A stretch of DNA of 64,000 nt, taken from positions 43,615,211 through 43,679,210 of the forward strand of contig NC_044565.1 in the NCBI RefSeq assembly GCF_007565055.1. The letters are read 5' to 3'. Position numbers and translations under genes: made by a program. Origin of the DNA: Rhinopithecus roxellana (lineage: Eukaryota; Chordata; Mammalia; Primates; Cercopithecidae). Positions within the stretch are counted from its first letter, which is position 1, and each line of letters begins with the position of its first letter. The notes below the pieces were generated by a model. The model saw only the letters and a program-made list of their open reading frames with translations. It ran no database searches and was not told the DNA's origin. This document shows, in pieces, positions 1 through 11,300 of this stretch.

Positions 1-46
1 AGACAGTGAAGTAACATGATGGAGGGCTAGAGTTTATAGTTTACAC

Positions 47-49
<3 letters not shown>

Positions 50-80
<31 letters not shown>

Positions 81-369
81 AGACAAGGTCTCACTTTGTC
101 ATCCAGGCTGGAGTGCAATGGTGCAATCATGGCTCACTACGGTTTTGACTTCCCAGGCTTCAGTGATCCTCCCACTTCAGCCTCCTGAGTTGTTGGGACT
201 ATAGGCATGCGCCATCACACCTGGTTAAGTTATTCTATTTTTTTTTTTTTGTAGAGATGCGGTCTCTGTATGTTGCCTAAGCTGGCCTCAAACTCCTGAG
301 TTCAAGTAATTCTCCTGCCTAGGCCTCTCAAACTATAGAGATTACAAATGTGAGCCACCGTGCCCAGCC
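50..369 (-). mobile_element. Old Alu (AluJ-like), full length, antisense
   Basis: A poly-T run (50-79) is followed by the reverse complement of an Alu right arm, a T-rich middle (about 237-250) and a left arm that ends in GTGCCCAGCC. Both arms are present but heavily diverged from the young Alus further on, and most CpG sites have decayed. This indicates an old J-type copy. It is non-coding. Confidence 0.9.
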
Positions 370-1329
370 TATACACCCATTTAATGATAGTTCTGCAATT
401 AGAACTTTGTGATTCTGAATTGCAGCATAACAATCTTTTCTACCAAAAGCATGCTGTCATTCAATTTAATAAAATATTTGTAGTCTGTGAAGCAATAGCA
501 TTTAGATTTTATCCATACTATGCTAAATGAAAAATCAAAAAAGTAAAATAACTGCAACTATAAATATCTAAATATTTAGATTCAGTTGTTTAATGAGAAA
601 AATATTATGATATTCATCAATATTTTCCCTTGTTCCTCTAGATTATTTAGATTCAATCTGCTGAACCTGAGAATTTACTAAAGTAAGTCATACTCTGAAA
701 AGGAGAATTTTAGTTGGTGCTATTATCCAAAGAGAAGTGTCCAAATGTTAAACCCCTTATGATTTGTTGAATGTCCAAATGTTAAACCCCTTATGATTTG
801 TTGAAAGTTCAGCGTTGATACTTATCATAACTGTGCTTAAATTAAAAAAATCTCCGTGGCAGTTATTTATATTATCTTATAAATGCTATTGTACAACTGT
901 GGCATGCAATCTCATACTTCACAAGTGTAGCAGTACACTTAGGTGAATCTATAAAACTTTATACTGGTACATCAAATTAACCTTATATCACTGTGCTCAA
1001 GTGAAGCATGTCTTGAATTTTTCAATAATTCTTCAGTGCATGGAAGGAAACTAACTAACTCTAGGACTATTTGGGAGGCAGAGATGTTCAATCCCCGAAG
1101 GAAAAAAAAATTTGCCTCAGATGGGCTTTAGCAAAATACAAATAAGCTGATCCTCTGCCTTTTCTTGTTTTTCCCTCTTCCCTTAGGCTTTCCTCCTTTT
1201 TCTCCTATTCATACCTTGGTTCTGCTCTGTTTGCTTCTCAGTTATTTTTCCTAAAAACCTTGCTTTTTCCTCCTAATTCTTACAATGAATCAACAATAAG
1301 ACTGGTTAACTATAAGAGTATATACAGCA
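370..1329. other. AT-rich stretch, no gene or recognised repeat
   Basis: I see no Alu, L1, LTR or convincing open frame here. The only structure is the short tandem duplication at 739-804 and T/C-rich tracts around 1140-1270. Confidence 0.5.
739..804. repeat. 34-bp tandem duplication
   Basis: A 34-bp unit beginning GTCCAAATGTTAAACC occupies 739-772. It is repeated at once at 773-804 without a mismatch over 32 bases. The perfect match between copies points to a recent duplication or to homogenisation. Confidence 0.9.
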
Positions 1330-1608
1330 GGCTGGGCGCAGTGGCTCACGCCTATAATCCCAGCACTTTGGGAGGCTGAGGCGGGTGGATCACAAGGTCA
1401 GGAGATCAAGACCCTCCTGGACAACATGGTGAAACTCCATCTCTACTAAAAATACAAAAATTAGCTGGGCTTGGTGGTGCGTGCCTGTAATCCTAGCTAC
1501 TCGGGAGGCTGAGGCTGGGGAATCACTTGAACCAGGGAGTCGGAGGTTGCAGTGAGCTGAGATTGTGCCACTGCACTCCAGCCTGGTGACAGAGCAAGAT
1601 TCTGTCTC
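1330..1608 (+). mobile_element. AluS-like copy lacking its poly-A tail
   Basis: A sense Alu runs from GGCTGGGCGCAGTGG through both arms to ATTCTGTCTC. The sequence then passes directly into TCCCTTCTCTTT, with no A-tail and no clear target duplication. The tail was probably lost by a later deletion, because Alu retrotransposition requires it. Confidence 0.92.
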
Positions 1609-2321
1609 TCCCTTCTCTTTAGATTGGAGTCATGTGACTAGATCTATCCAATGGGCTATAAGCGGAAGTGATTATGTGTCACTTCTAGGTCATGGCAGTT
1701 AAATCCAATGTGCCTCTTGCATCTCTCTCTTTTCCTACTGTACCATGATGGTTCTGATGTTCATGACCAATTCAGAAATTGAATAGAAGTTGGCAGAAGT
1801 GGTATAATGTCATCACACAAATGTAAAATATGTCCTATTGACTTATGGCTGGAGAAACTGACAATGAGAAAGCAGATATTGTAGGCAGGAAAACATGGCA
1901 AATCTTGATATACAGTGACCAACAAATTATTTGATAAAACAGTCATCAGCAGTAATTTGGGAAGCAGACCCTGGCTAAGCAGGCAGCTCCAAGTGAAGGG
2001 ATTGAAAAAGAAAACATCAGTAGTTTATCTTAGTTACTACTGACTGTGTGTGGTAAGTTGTTATAAAAATTAGATTAGCTGAGGAAAAATCTGTCTAATT
2101 TGTAAAAGGAATAAAATAAAATACAGGTTTGGAAATGTGAGGTTTTTCTCAGTTAGAAAAGCCTATGCTTCTAGAACCCAATCAGAAAGAAACAGTGTTA
2201 ATAAAGGTTACGAGGATCAAATAAAAGCTACCAGCTAGGGGCAAAAATAAAAATAACTTTGAGCCTTCCCTTTCAGTAATAAAAGTCTCAAAAAAGCTGT
2301 CATTTTATTGAAAGAGAGTAT
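1609..2321. other. No gene; possible very old repeat at 1618-1760
   Basis: Positions 1618-1760 (around CCAATGGGCTATAAGCGG and a C/T-rich stretch after it) have the look of an ancient interspersed repeat that I cannot name. The rest, including the only sizeable antisense open frame at 1761-1946, matches nothing I know. A chance origin for that frame is more likely. Confidence 0.35.
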
Positions 2322-2912
2322 ATTGGTTTTTTTATTGCTGTGCAATTAATTACCACAAAATTATTGGCTTAAACTACACACATAACTTTATGGTATATAT
2401 ATTACATCTCAATAAAGCTGTTAAAATAAAAATATCTATTTATTTTTCTGATAGTTTCTATGAGTCAGGATCTGGCCATGACTTAGCTTGATCTTTTGCT
2501 CAAAGCTGCAATCAAGATGTCAGCTGGGGCTATGGTCTCTGATGCTTGGAGTTCTCTTCCATGGTCATGTAGTGTTGGTATAATTCATTTCTTTGCATCT
2601 GTTGAATTCATGACAACTTGCTTCTTCAGGGCCAGCAGTAAAGAGACATTCTATGCTGCTCCAAGTGTCTGATCTACAGACTTTCTTTTAAAGGGCTCAT
2701 CTGATTAGGTGAGATCTAACCAGGATAATCTCCCTTTTGATTAACTCAAATTCAGCTGATTAGGCATCATAATTACATTTACAAAAATTTCTTCACTTTT
2801 CACATATAACATAACTTTATGTCAGTAATGACATCTATTGCATTCACTCACTGTCAGTTACATGTACACCAGGAGTTGGTAATCTTCGTGGTCGTCTTAG
2901 AATTCTATCACA
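2322..2912 (-). mobile_element. Ancient LTR remnant, MaLR (MLT1-like), antisense
   Basis: The reverse-strand signature is an opening ATTGCTGTGCAATTAATTAC, then GGCTTAAAC, a TTTCTATGAGTCAGGAT block, GCTGCAATCAAGATGTCAGC and a closing TCTTAGAATTCTATCACA. These match the antisense form of old mammalian LTRs that I associate with the ERVL-MaLR group. The exact subfamily is uncertain. About 50 bp near 2383-2433 interrupt the LTR (see that entry). Confidence 0.6.
2383..2433 (+). mobile_element. Possible tiny L1 3'-end insertion in the LTR
   Basis: Between the LTR motifs GGCTTAAAC and GATAGTTTCTATGAGTCAG there is extra sequence containing TCTCAATAAAGCTGTTAAAA. This resembles the last bases and tail of older L1 elements. 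It would be an extremely 5'-truncated insertion of about 50 bp. No clear target duplication is visible. Confidence 0.45.
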
Positions 2913-3359
2913 GAGAAAGAAGGTGGGGTGGAGAGAAAGAGAAAGCTAGAATGATGACAAAGTACATCAGAGAATAGTATTTTGAAATTAAGTTTGGATG
3001 TAAAAACTGACAGGCACATGTAACTGGAAGTAAATAGATTACATGTCTAGTAAATTCTTAAGGAAAATGTATTGGCAATAAAATAATGACTTCATATATA
3101 TTTTGTAAAACTATCTTAAATATAAAATAACCATGAGCCCATATCTCTCAGAAGCAAAATGTGGACTGTAAAATTGTGCAGCCACCAAGGAGGGCCTCTT
3201 GGCCCTGATTCTATGAAAAATGAAGAACTTTCTCAGGGGCCATGGAGAACAACAGGCAAAAGATCTCCTTTTAGAGTAGAATCAGAGTTTAATTAAGGAA
3301 ACTCCTCACAACCAGAGTAGAAGGCTTTTTAGACCAGTGACTACTGTACTTTTTCCATT
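2913..3359. other. No gene or recognised repeat
   Basis: A purine-rich patch (GAGAGAAAGAGAAAG near 2930) is followed by AT-rich sequence. There is no supported open frame. Confidence 0.5.
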
Positions 3360-3743
3360 TGTTATAGACAGAATGGTGTCCTCTCAAAATTCATATATGC
3401 AAGCCCTAATCTCCAGTACTCAGAATGTGACAGTGTTTGAATATAGGGTGATTAAGTTAAACTGAGGCTGTTAAGGCGGGCCCTAATCCAATCTGACAAG
3501 TGTTCTTAGAAGAAGAGAAAAATTAGGACACACAGAAACCAGGCATGAGTGAGCAGAGAAAACCATGAAAACAGTGAAAGGTGGTCCCCTGCAAGCTAAG
3601 GATAGAGGCCATCCAAAGAAACCGAACCGCTGACACCCTAATCTTGGACTTCTAGTCTCTACAACTTCAAGAAAATACATTTCTGTTATTTAAGCCACTG
3701 AGTCTGTGGCATTTTGTTATGTCAGCCCTCACAAATTAATACA
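3360..3743 (+). mobile_element. MLT1 LTR (ERVL-MaLR), solo, sense
   Basis: A complete LTR runs from TGTTATAGACAGAATGGTG to CACAAATTAATACA. Between these lie the MLT1 hallmarks CCTAATCCAATCTGACAAGTG, CTTGGACTTCTAGTCTC, and TTCTGTTATTTAAGCCAC. The ends are TG...CA and the five flanking bases are CCATT on the left and CCATG on the right, consistent with a 5-bp target duplication carrying one change. No internal retroviral sequence adjoins it. Confidence 0.88.
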
Positions 3744-3764
3744 CCATGCTTCCATTGTTTTCAT

Positions 3765-5388
3765 TCAAAAATAACTTCAAATTTTATTTTAGATTCAGAG
3801 AATGCATATGCAAGTTTGTTATTAACACTTGGGTATATTACATGATGCTGAGGTTTGGAGTATGGATCCCATCACCCAGGTAGTGAGCATAGTACCAAGT
3901 AGATACTTTTTCAACTCACACTCCCCTCTCTCCCTCACCCATCTAGTAGTCTCCATTGTCTGTTGTTCCAATCTTTATGTCTATGTGTATTTAATGTATT
4001 CAATGTTTAGCTCCCATTTATAAGTAAGAATACACAGTATTTGGTTTTCTTTTCCTGAGATAATTCACTTAGGATAATGGCCTCCAGTTACATCTGCGTT
4101 GATGCATAGGACACGGTTTCATTATTTTTTACAGCTGCATAGTATTCAACGGTGTAAATGTACCACATTTTCTTCATCCAATCCATGGATGATGGGCACC
4201 CAGACTGATTCCATGTCTCTGCTATTATGAATAGTGCTGCAGTGAACATATATGAGTGCATGTGTCTTTTTGGTAGAACAGTTTCTTTTCCTTTGGGTAT
4301 ACACCTGGTGATAAGATTGCTGGGTTGAATGGTAGCTGTTCTAGCTCTTTGAGAAATCTCATACTGCTTTCCACAGTGGCTGAACTGATTTACATTCCCA
4401 CCAACAGTGCATAAGGATTCCCTTTTCTCCATAGCCCTGCTGGTGTATGCTATTTTTTGACTTTTTAATAATAACCATTCTGACTGGAGTGAGATGGTAT
4501 CTCATTGTGATTTTGATTTGCATTTCACTAATGACTAGTGTTGTTAAGCATTTTTTCATGTTCGTTGGCCACTGGTATATCATCCTTTGAAAAGTGTCTC
4601 TTTATGTTCTTTGCCCGTTTTTTAATGGAGTTATTTGGTTTTTCCTTGTTGATTTGTTTAACTTCCTTATAGATTCTGGGTATTAGGCCTTTTTTTAGAT
4701 GCATCGACTATTTTCTCCCACTCTGTAGGTTGTCTGTTTACTCTGTTGATAGTTCTTTTGCTGTGCAGAGCCTCTTTAATTTAATTAGGTCCTACTTTTC
4801 AATTTTTGTTTTTGTTGCAATTGCTTCTGGGGACTTAGCCAAAAATTTGTTGCCAAAGCCATTGTCAAGAAGGGAATATCCTAGGTTTTCTTCCAGGACT
4901 TTCATAGTTTGAGGTCTTACATCAAAATCTTTAATCCATCTTGAGTTCATTTTTGTATATGGTGAAAGGAAGGGGTCCAGTTTCATAGTTCTGCATATGG
5001 TTAGTCAGTTATCCCAGCACCAGCACCACTTATTGAATAGAAGGTCCTTTTTCCATTGTTTGCTTCTGTCAGCTTTGTTGAAGATCAGATAGTGGTAGAT
5101 ATGCAGCTTTATTTCTGGGTTCTATATTTTGTTCCTTTGGTCTGTGTATCTGTTTCTATACCAGTACTATGCTGTTTTAGTTACTGTAACCTTATAGTAC
5201 AGTTAGAAGTGGGGCAGTGTGATGCCTCTGGCTTTGTCCTTTTTGTTTAGGCTTGCATTGGCTATTTGGGCTCTTTTTTTTGGGTTTCATTTTAATTTTA
5301 GAATATTTTTCTCTAATTCTGTGAAAAATGACACTGGTAGTTTAATATGAATAACACTGAATCTATAAATTGCTTTGGGCAGTGTGGT
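3765..5388 (-). mobile_element. L1 3' half (L1PB/L1MA-like), antisense, 5' part missing
   Basis: The antisense 3' UTR and the C-terminal part of ORF2 are present. The reverse-strand frame at 4359-4583 encodes the typical L1 ORF2 tail with CWWECKSVQPLWKAV, and further reverse-strand fragments lie at 4088-4432 and 4792-4986. The 3' UTR (from TTTTATTTTAGATTCAG) is of the older primate type rather than L1PA. Stops and frameshifts make it inactive. Its 5' end stops exactly where an antisense AluY begins at 5389, and L1 sequence does not resume beyond that Alu. Confidence 0.92.
4088..4583 (-). pseudogene. L1 ORF2 C-terminal remnant
   Basis: Two overlapping reverse-strand frames (4359-4583 and 4088-4432) together cover the C-terminal end of the L1 endonuclease/reverse transcriptase. 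Residues recognisable from the family are YQWPTNMKKCLTTLVISEMQ, HCWWECKSVQPLWKAV and, after a frameshift near 4360-4430, AETWNQSGCPSSMDWMKKMW. The split over two frames shows the gene is dead. The catalytic endonuclease and reverse transcriptase domains are absent because the element lacks its 5' part. Confidence 0.85.
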
Positions 5389-5701
5389 CTTTTTTTGTTT
5401 TGTTTTGTTTTTTTGTTTTTGAGACGGAGTCTCGCTCTGTCGCCCGAGCTGGAGTGCAGTGGCCGGTTCTCAGGTCACTGCAAGCTCCGCCTCCCGGGTT
5501 TATGCCATTCTCCTGCCTCAGCCTCCAAGTAGCTGGGACTACAGGCGCCCGCCACCTCGCCCGGCTAGTTTTTTGTATTTTTTAGTAGAGACGGGGTTTC
5601 ACCGTGTTAGCCAGGATGGTCTCAATCTCCTGACCTCGTGATCCGCCCGTCTCGGCCTCCCAAAGTGCTGGGATTACAGGCTTGAGCCACCGCGCCCGGC
5701 C
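5389..5701 (-). mobile_element. Young AluY, Old World monkey type, antisense
   Basis: A T-rich tail (5389-5420) is followed by GAGACGGAGTCTCGCTCTG and a well preserved body ending in CCGCGCCCGGCC, with many CpGs intact. The variants CACCTCGCCCGGCTAG, TTTTTAGTAGAG with an extra T, and GGCTTGAGCC are those I associate with cercopithecine AluY subfamilies. No target duplication can be found, because the left neighbour is truncated L1 and the right neighbour is unrelated sequence. Confidence 0.93.
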
Positions 5702-6637
5702 CTTATGTCTGTTCTTGTGTGTGATGTGGGTATTAGGGTTTGAATGATAAAGATTTTTATTTTCTTCCATTACATAGGTCTCCCAATGAAGAAAAACCAC
5801 ATCTGGACCAGATGCAGAGATTATTACATCACCCTGGAACTCCTGGACTTTGAGGTAGATGAAGGATTTCATGAAATGCCTCCCTCGGAGAGGCATTGAG
5901 TATATTCTGTGTGTGGGAAAAAGGATGAAAATGCATATTGAAGACAAGAAGTGTGGATTGTGACAATGATTACAAAAGAAAGAGCCAGTTTTCTATGTTC
6001 TTTATGTTTCCTAACCAAAATCTTGTTGCTCTGAAAGGTCATTTTATTATTCTTAAATATTATCTCTTCCCATATGAGAAAATTAGACATTCCTGCCCAT
6101 TGCCAAGAGCTTGCAGTCCTTTCTTGTTGAGGAGTATACATCCATGTCCATGTGACTAGCTTTTAATAATGAAGTATAAGTAGAAATGATGGGGTCAATT
6201 TTGAGCAGAAGCTTAAAAAGCTAATTTTAAATATTAATTTATTTTGAATCCATGAAGAGGACTAGGTTGTAGGAAAGATATTTCAAGTAGAATGAATAGC
6301 ATGATGAGAATTTGAAATATATTTCTCAGCAAAATTTACAGGTATGGTGAACAGAACTGATTGGCAGGAAAGAGTAATTATGCTCTGCTTTATATTTTCT
6401 CAGAAAAATAGCTATTATGTGCCAGACCTTATACTGGTATATATGGTGACAGTTGATAGACTCGATCTAGGCAAGAGCCATTTACATAAGAGATTTGAAA
6501 AGGGGTAATGAATGGTGCTATCATTGGGAAATCTTCATGATGGAACTTTAAGGAGGTACATACATACTTATATTCTGATTATACATATAACTGAGGATCT
6601 AAAGCATATGAAAGATAAATTATAGCCAACTTAATAC
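5702..6637. other. No gene; AT-rich unassigned sequence
   Basis: I recognise no repeat family. Open frames at 5869-6141 (minus) and 5938-6159 (plus) overlap each other, have no similarity I recognise and are compatible with chance. Confidence 0.45.
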
Positions 6638-6971
6638 AAGATTTTTTTCTTTTTTTTTTTTTTTTTTTTTTTTTTTGAGACGGAGTCTCGCTCATGTCGC
6701 CCGGGCTGGAGTGCAGTGGCCGGATCTCAGCTCACTGCAAGCTCCGCCTCCCGGGTTTACGCCATTCTCCTGCCTCAGCCTCCCGAGTAGCTGGGACTAC
6801 AGACGCCCGCCACCTCGCCCGGCTAGTTTTTTGTATTTTTTAGTAGAGACGAGGTTTCACCGTGTTAGCCAGGATGGTCTCTATCTCCTGACCTCGTGAT
6901 CCACCCGTCTCGGCCTCCCAAAGTGCTGGGATTACAGGCTTGAGCCACCGCGCCCGGCCAAGATTTTTTTC
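6638..6971 (-). mobile_element. Young AluY with 12-bp target duplications, antisense
   Basis: The full-length antisense Alu (tail about 6650-6676, body to CGCGCCCGGCC at 6959) is flanked by perfect direct repeats AAGATTTTTTTC at 6638-6649 and 6960-6971. It carries the CACCTCGCCCGGCTAG and GGCTTGAGCC variants of the monkey AluY group. The intact duplications and CpGs indicate a recent insertion. Confidence 0.95.
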
Positions 6972-7104
6972 AAGTTAAAAATTATGGGTCTTTTATTGAC
7001 CTACTTGATATTTCTTTATTTGAAAATTTTATATGTGAATTGGTGAATTCACATTATGCTTGTTTTCCATGTAAATACTGATCAGTTATTTCCAGAGTAT
7101 TTCC

Positions 7105-7285
7105 ATTCTGTCACTGGCTTGTTTGACCTTGAGCAAGTTTCTGAACCCATGCTGAGTCTCTGTTTCCTCGTATGTAAATTGGCTTTAACAACAGAGTCTA
7201 ATTTACAAGATTCTTTCTAGAAATAAATTGCTAGAATAAATGCATGGAAAACACTTTGCACTGCACCTGGTACATTGTAGGGATT
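7105..7285 (+). repeat. MIR, sense
   Basis: The core GACCTTGAGCAAGTTTCTGAAC followed by GTCTCTGTTTCCTCGTATG and GCACCTGGTACATTGTAGG matches the MIR tRNA-derived SINE in order and spacing. Confidence 0.8.
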
Positions 7286-7406
7286 ATTACTGCTCCAAGT
7301 TTTTCTTCTTTCTCCTCTTTCTTCGCCTTCTTGAAGAAAAAGGGAACAAGGGGGATGACCGTTTTGCCATTTCACTTGTTTACCTGATGCATGAATTAAT
7401 GAATTA

Positions 7407-7742
7407 ATGTTTTTCCTTTTTCTTTTTCTTTTTTTTTTTTTTTTGAGACAGAGTCTTGCTCTGTCGCCCAGGCTGGAGCGCAGTGGCGCGATCTCAACTC
7501 ACTGCAAACTCAGCCTCCCGGGTTCATGCCGTTCTCCTGCCTCAGCCTCCCGAGTAGCTGAGTAACTGGGACTACAGGCGCCCGCCACCACGCCTGGTAA
7601 TTTTTTTTGTATTTTTAGTAGAGACGGGGTTTCACCGTGTTACCCAGGATGATCTCGATATCCTGACCTCGTGATCCGCCCGTCTCAGCCTCCCAAAGTG
7701 CTGGGATTACAGGCGTGAGCCACCGCGCCCGGCCATGTTTTT
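7407..7742 (-). mobile_element. AluY-like with short internal duplication, antisense
   Basis: A T-rich tail with C interruptions is followed by GAGACAGAGTCTTGCTCTG and a full Alu body ending CGCGCCCGGCC at 7734. Direct repeats ATGTTTTT flank it (7407-7414 and 7735-7742). GAGTAGCTGAGTAACTGGG contains a small local duplication not found in normal Alus. It keeps the ancestral CACCACG and GGCGTGAGCC, so it is older than the three monkey-type AluYs. Confidence 0.93.
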
Positions 7743-8145
7743 ACTTTTAAAAAATTATTTTCTATCCTAATACTTCTAAGAATTTCATGGGCTTCTTTGT
7801 TTTACATTCTTTGTCCATCCATAGCTAAAGTGCTCTCTTAAATGGTCCCTCAGGCTCCCAATGTGCAACACCCTCCTTCCCCCCCACACAAAATTAATTA
7901 TTGTTTATCTGTTGGTAACAATTGGAATAAGGGATATAATGCTGAGAAATAAAGAAAGAGAAACATTGAGTTCATAACCCCACACATGGCTGTAGCTGTG
8001 CGCACCTCCAAAAGGTGGATGTCATGAAGCGGGAAGATGTGAGTATTAACATTGGCAAAGATTCCCTATTACCCTTATAATATTGATTTTGTTCAAGCTC
8101 ATAAAGGTTTTTGTTTTGTTTGTTTGTTTTTGTTTTTCATTTAGA
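7743..8145. other. No gene or recognised repeat
   Basis: It includes a CCTTCCCCCCCACAC tract near 7872 and a GTTTG-rich tract at 8108-8136. There is no supported open frame. Confidence 0.45.
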
Positions 8146-8358
8146 TCAACTGTCAGCAAACTACACTCTGGCCCACTGCCTGTCCTTGTAAATAAAATTT
8201 TCTTGAACACAGATACACCCATTTCATTTACGAATTGTCTATGGCTGCTGTTTTGCTACAATGGCAGAATTGAATTGTTGCAACAGACACCATATGGCTT
8301 GCCAAGCATAAAATGTTTGCTGTCTGACCGTTTACAGAAAGATTTTGCTGACCTCTGT
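8146..8358. mobile_element. hAT-type non-autonomous DNA element (MER family)
   Basis: The stretch from TGTCAGCAAACTACACTCTG through TTGTAAATAAAATTTTCTTG, TTGTCTATGGCTGC and TTTACAGAAAGATTTTGCTGAC matches a common mammalian hAT-derived MER element whose ends read GTCAGCAAACT and AGTTTGCCGACC in the consensus. I am unsure of the family number. It is an old copy with no coding capacity. Confidence 0.7.
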
Positions 8359-11300
8359 TTCGGAGGAATGACACTGTGCGTGTAGAACATTATTATTTCT
8401 TTAACCTCTAGGGCAAGCTATGCCTTACCCTTTCCTCGGCCAAAAGACTAAGTCTGGTTGGAAAAAGGAAAAAAGTCTGCTCCTTATGCTTCCTTCCCTT
8501 TTGTTGTCTGGTGATTTCAAGTTTATCATACCCTTGACCTTTAAGTAGCTGACTTTAAGTCGCAGTCTTATGTCCATCTTCTTCACTATACCTAGTAAAT
8601 GACAATGTATCAGTAGCAAACTTTGTCCTTATGGAAGTGCCAGAAGTTCCATTATCATTAGGCAATCACGTGACAACTTCTAGGTCCCCTTTCTAGAGCC
8701 TCAAGAGGGAAGCAAGACATTCCATTCCCTGATTTTGAAACAGCCTCACTTGTAAATTTAAAATCTACTCGTGACCATAAACTTTTCTCATACAGTTGCC
8801 TGGAATAAAAATTGACAAATATACTATGCTATTTGCCATAAAATTAGCAAGTAATGAAGTTCAATTGAATACTTTTGCTTGAAATTTTGCTTCTTAGATA
8901 TGTGCCTAGTGGTGTGGTCTGCTGGATTGATCATGTCTCGTATACCTTCTTGGATATTTAATGATAAATAATAGGCCAGTAAGAAGTATTCAAGCATTCA
9001 TTTTGATAGCGTCAGAATGACTGGCTACTATATGCAGTGGGATTATAAAAATGGATTCAGGGGTTTGCTTCAGTTTATTGAAAAGCTGTAAAGTGTCCTT
9101 GAAACACTGTGGATTTTAATTGCTTATAATGCCTATATAAAATGATCATATGAAAAGTGAATTTGATATTTTCCCTTTTCCATGCAAGTAACAATTGAAA
9201 AATATATATGGAGAGAAAAAAAACCTAAGGCATTGTCAGAAGTGCTGCATTGCACTTTATGAACCCTGAAGTAATGGATCTACAAGAGGTATATGCAGGA
9301 GCCTGTTATTGACTGTGAAGACATTCTGCATTGGTTGACTGTGAACTGAAGTATCATTTTCTCTCTCATCCTGGCACCTGGATAATATTAAATTTGAACC
9401 TTTGATTTGATTGATACATCTCAGCAGCAGGACATTTAGACATTTATGTCATAAAACCAAAATGAAATATTTTATAACATCGAACATGGCCCTGCAAGGT
9501 ACAGTAGTTAAAACCAAATAAAGTTAGCATCAATTTTACAGTTATTTAAAAAGCATACACACAGGCACACACGTGCCCACATACACATAAACCCACCGTA
9601 GAAATGCCCCCTTTTTTTTTGTTTTGGAATGACATTTAGTAAAACATAAAGTTTACCTAAAGAAGCTGAGGTAGCAGCTTTAAATGCAATAAACAGGGAC
9701 CTACTTACATATGCAAAACAGGGACTCACAGGTGCAAGAAAGGTAATTGCTGGTACAAAATATGCCATTACCTGTTTTACATGCACAACTGCCTGATTTG
9801 TAATGGCAACTAGCTGATCTTCCTCTGCATAATTTTTATACACAAATTAGTCGCTTTGGAAAATTTGGCACGGTTATTTCTCTGTTCTTAAAGTATATTA
9901 TATACAGAAGACAATAGAAGCATTTGAATCAGTCAGTAAAACACATTTTCTATTTATTTTTGTTTATTAAAAACTAGGAAACCTGTTTTGGAATCTTATT
10001 TTTCTTCCCCTGCTAAAAAGTTTTTGTCGTTGTTGTTGTTTTGTACAGTGTGTTTCATTAGTGCTTTAAAATCTGCTGAAGCCAGGCAGCAACTTGCCTG
10101 CCTATTAGTTTAACTGAAGGCCCATCACAGCAGTGCGTTACGCATTGTCTTGGGAACAATTAAGACATGCCATCCCCACAAAGCAGTTTTTAAGTGGGCA
10201 AAATATATTTAATGGTAGGGTTTGTGGCACCCAGAATGGAAATACAATGCAAACTATAGGGAATATGTACTTGCCCTAACATTAAACAGGTTTCTTATAA
10301 TTCACATATACACTCTGGGGGATATGGTGTCCTGTGTGTACATTTCAAGTGTTGCTAATGAAATGTTTTTTGTCTATGGCAGCCTATGCATAAGAGTGTA
10401 ATCTGTGGCCAGCCAAAGGGCACTGTTAACAGCAGCAATAATGCAAATTTAATATGCACATAATGATTGATCTCTTTAGTAAAAAGCTTATGAATAATAT
10501 TCACATTTAGGACTAAGAGCTAAAGTACACTGGGAATCAGGCATCAAGAGTCTAGCTGTTGATGGATTTAGACAGGTCAGACAATGTCAGTCTAACAGCA
10601 TTTGATTGATATAGACAAATGTGTCAGAAAGGTGATTTGAGAAATACCTTTATAATATATACAAACATCAGATTTAGTATCCTCTTTCTTATCATAATGT
10701 GATCCACACATGTTTCTAAAGCAAGGGTGTTTTTTATTATTTCTATTTCGGGTGCTCATGGTAGGTCAAATTAAAACACAGTATATGTCCAGTTCAGCCA
10801 TCCTGCTCCTAATATCATATGATATGTAAAAAACGTAGTGTTGATTTCATGTAGCACTTATATGTCACTCTTAATATGTTTTTTAACACTGAAATTTGGG
10901 AGCCGACTTTAGTCGAGGTCACTGTGTGCTTCATTTAATACAATTAACAGGTTTCTTAGTTTAGAGGACATATTTCTTGTAACTGAAAGGATTATCCACA
11001 GCTTTGTGGCATTTCAGTGTCCAGATTTATTACAAAAGAGTGAGTTTAAAGTTTTTCTAGGAAACTGATGGAAGAAATTTGGTATTAAAGTTGAATTTCT
11101 ACTCTAGGAGTCATTATTGCAGAGAATCAGAATCAGTATTTGTTCTCAGGAGGTATTTAGATCCAGATGGCATTCTTGGGTTACTCTCTAAGATCTGTAA
11201 TAATAAATTGTGTAAAATGTTTTTGATGACTTTCTTAGTGGTAATTTTTATTTGTTTAATTGTTTTTTTCTTTTTTTGAGACCAGGATACAGATGAGTTC

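Noticed and set aside
9508..9843. 111-codon minus-strand frame in repeat-free DNA
   Set aside because: Part of it is translated CA-repeat (WARVCLCVCFL). There is no recognisable family or gene structure.
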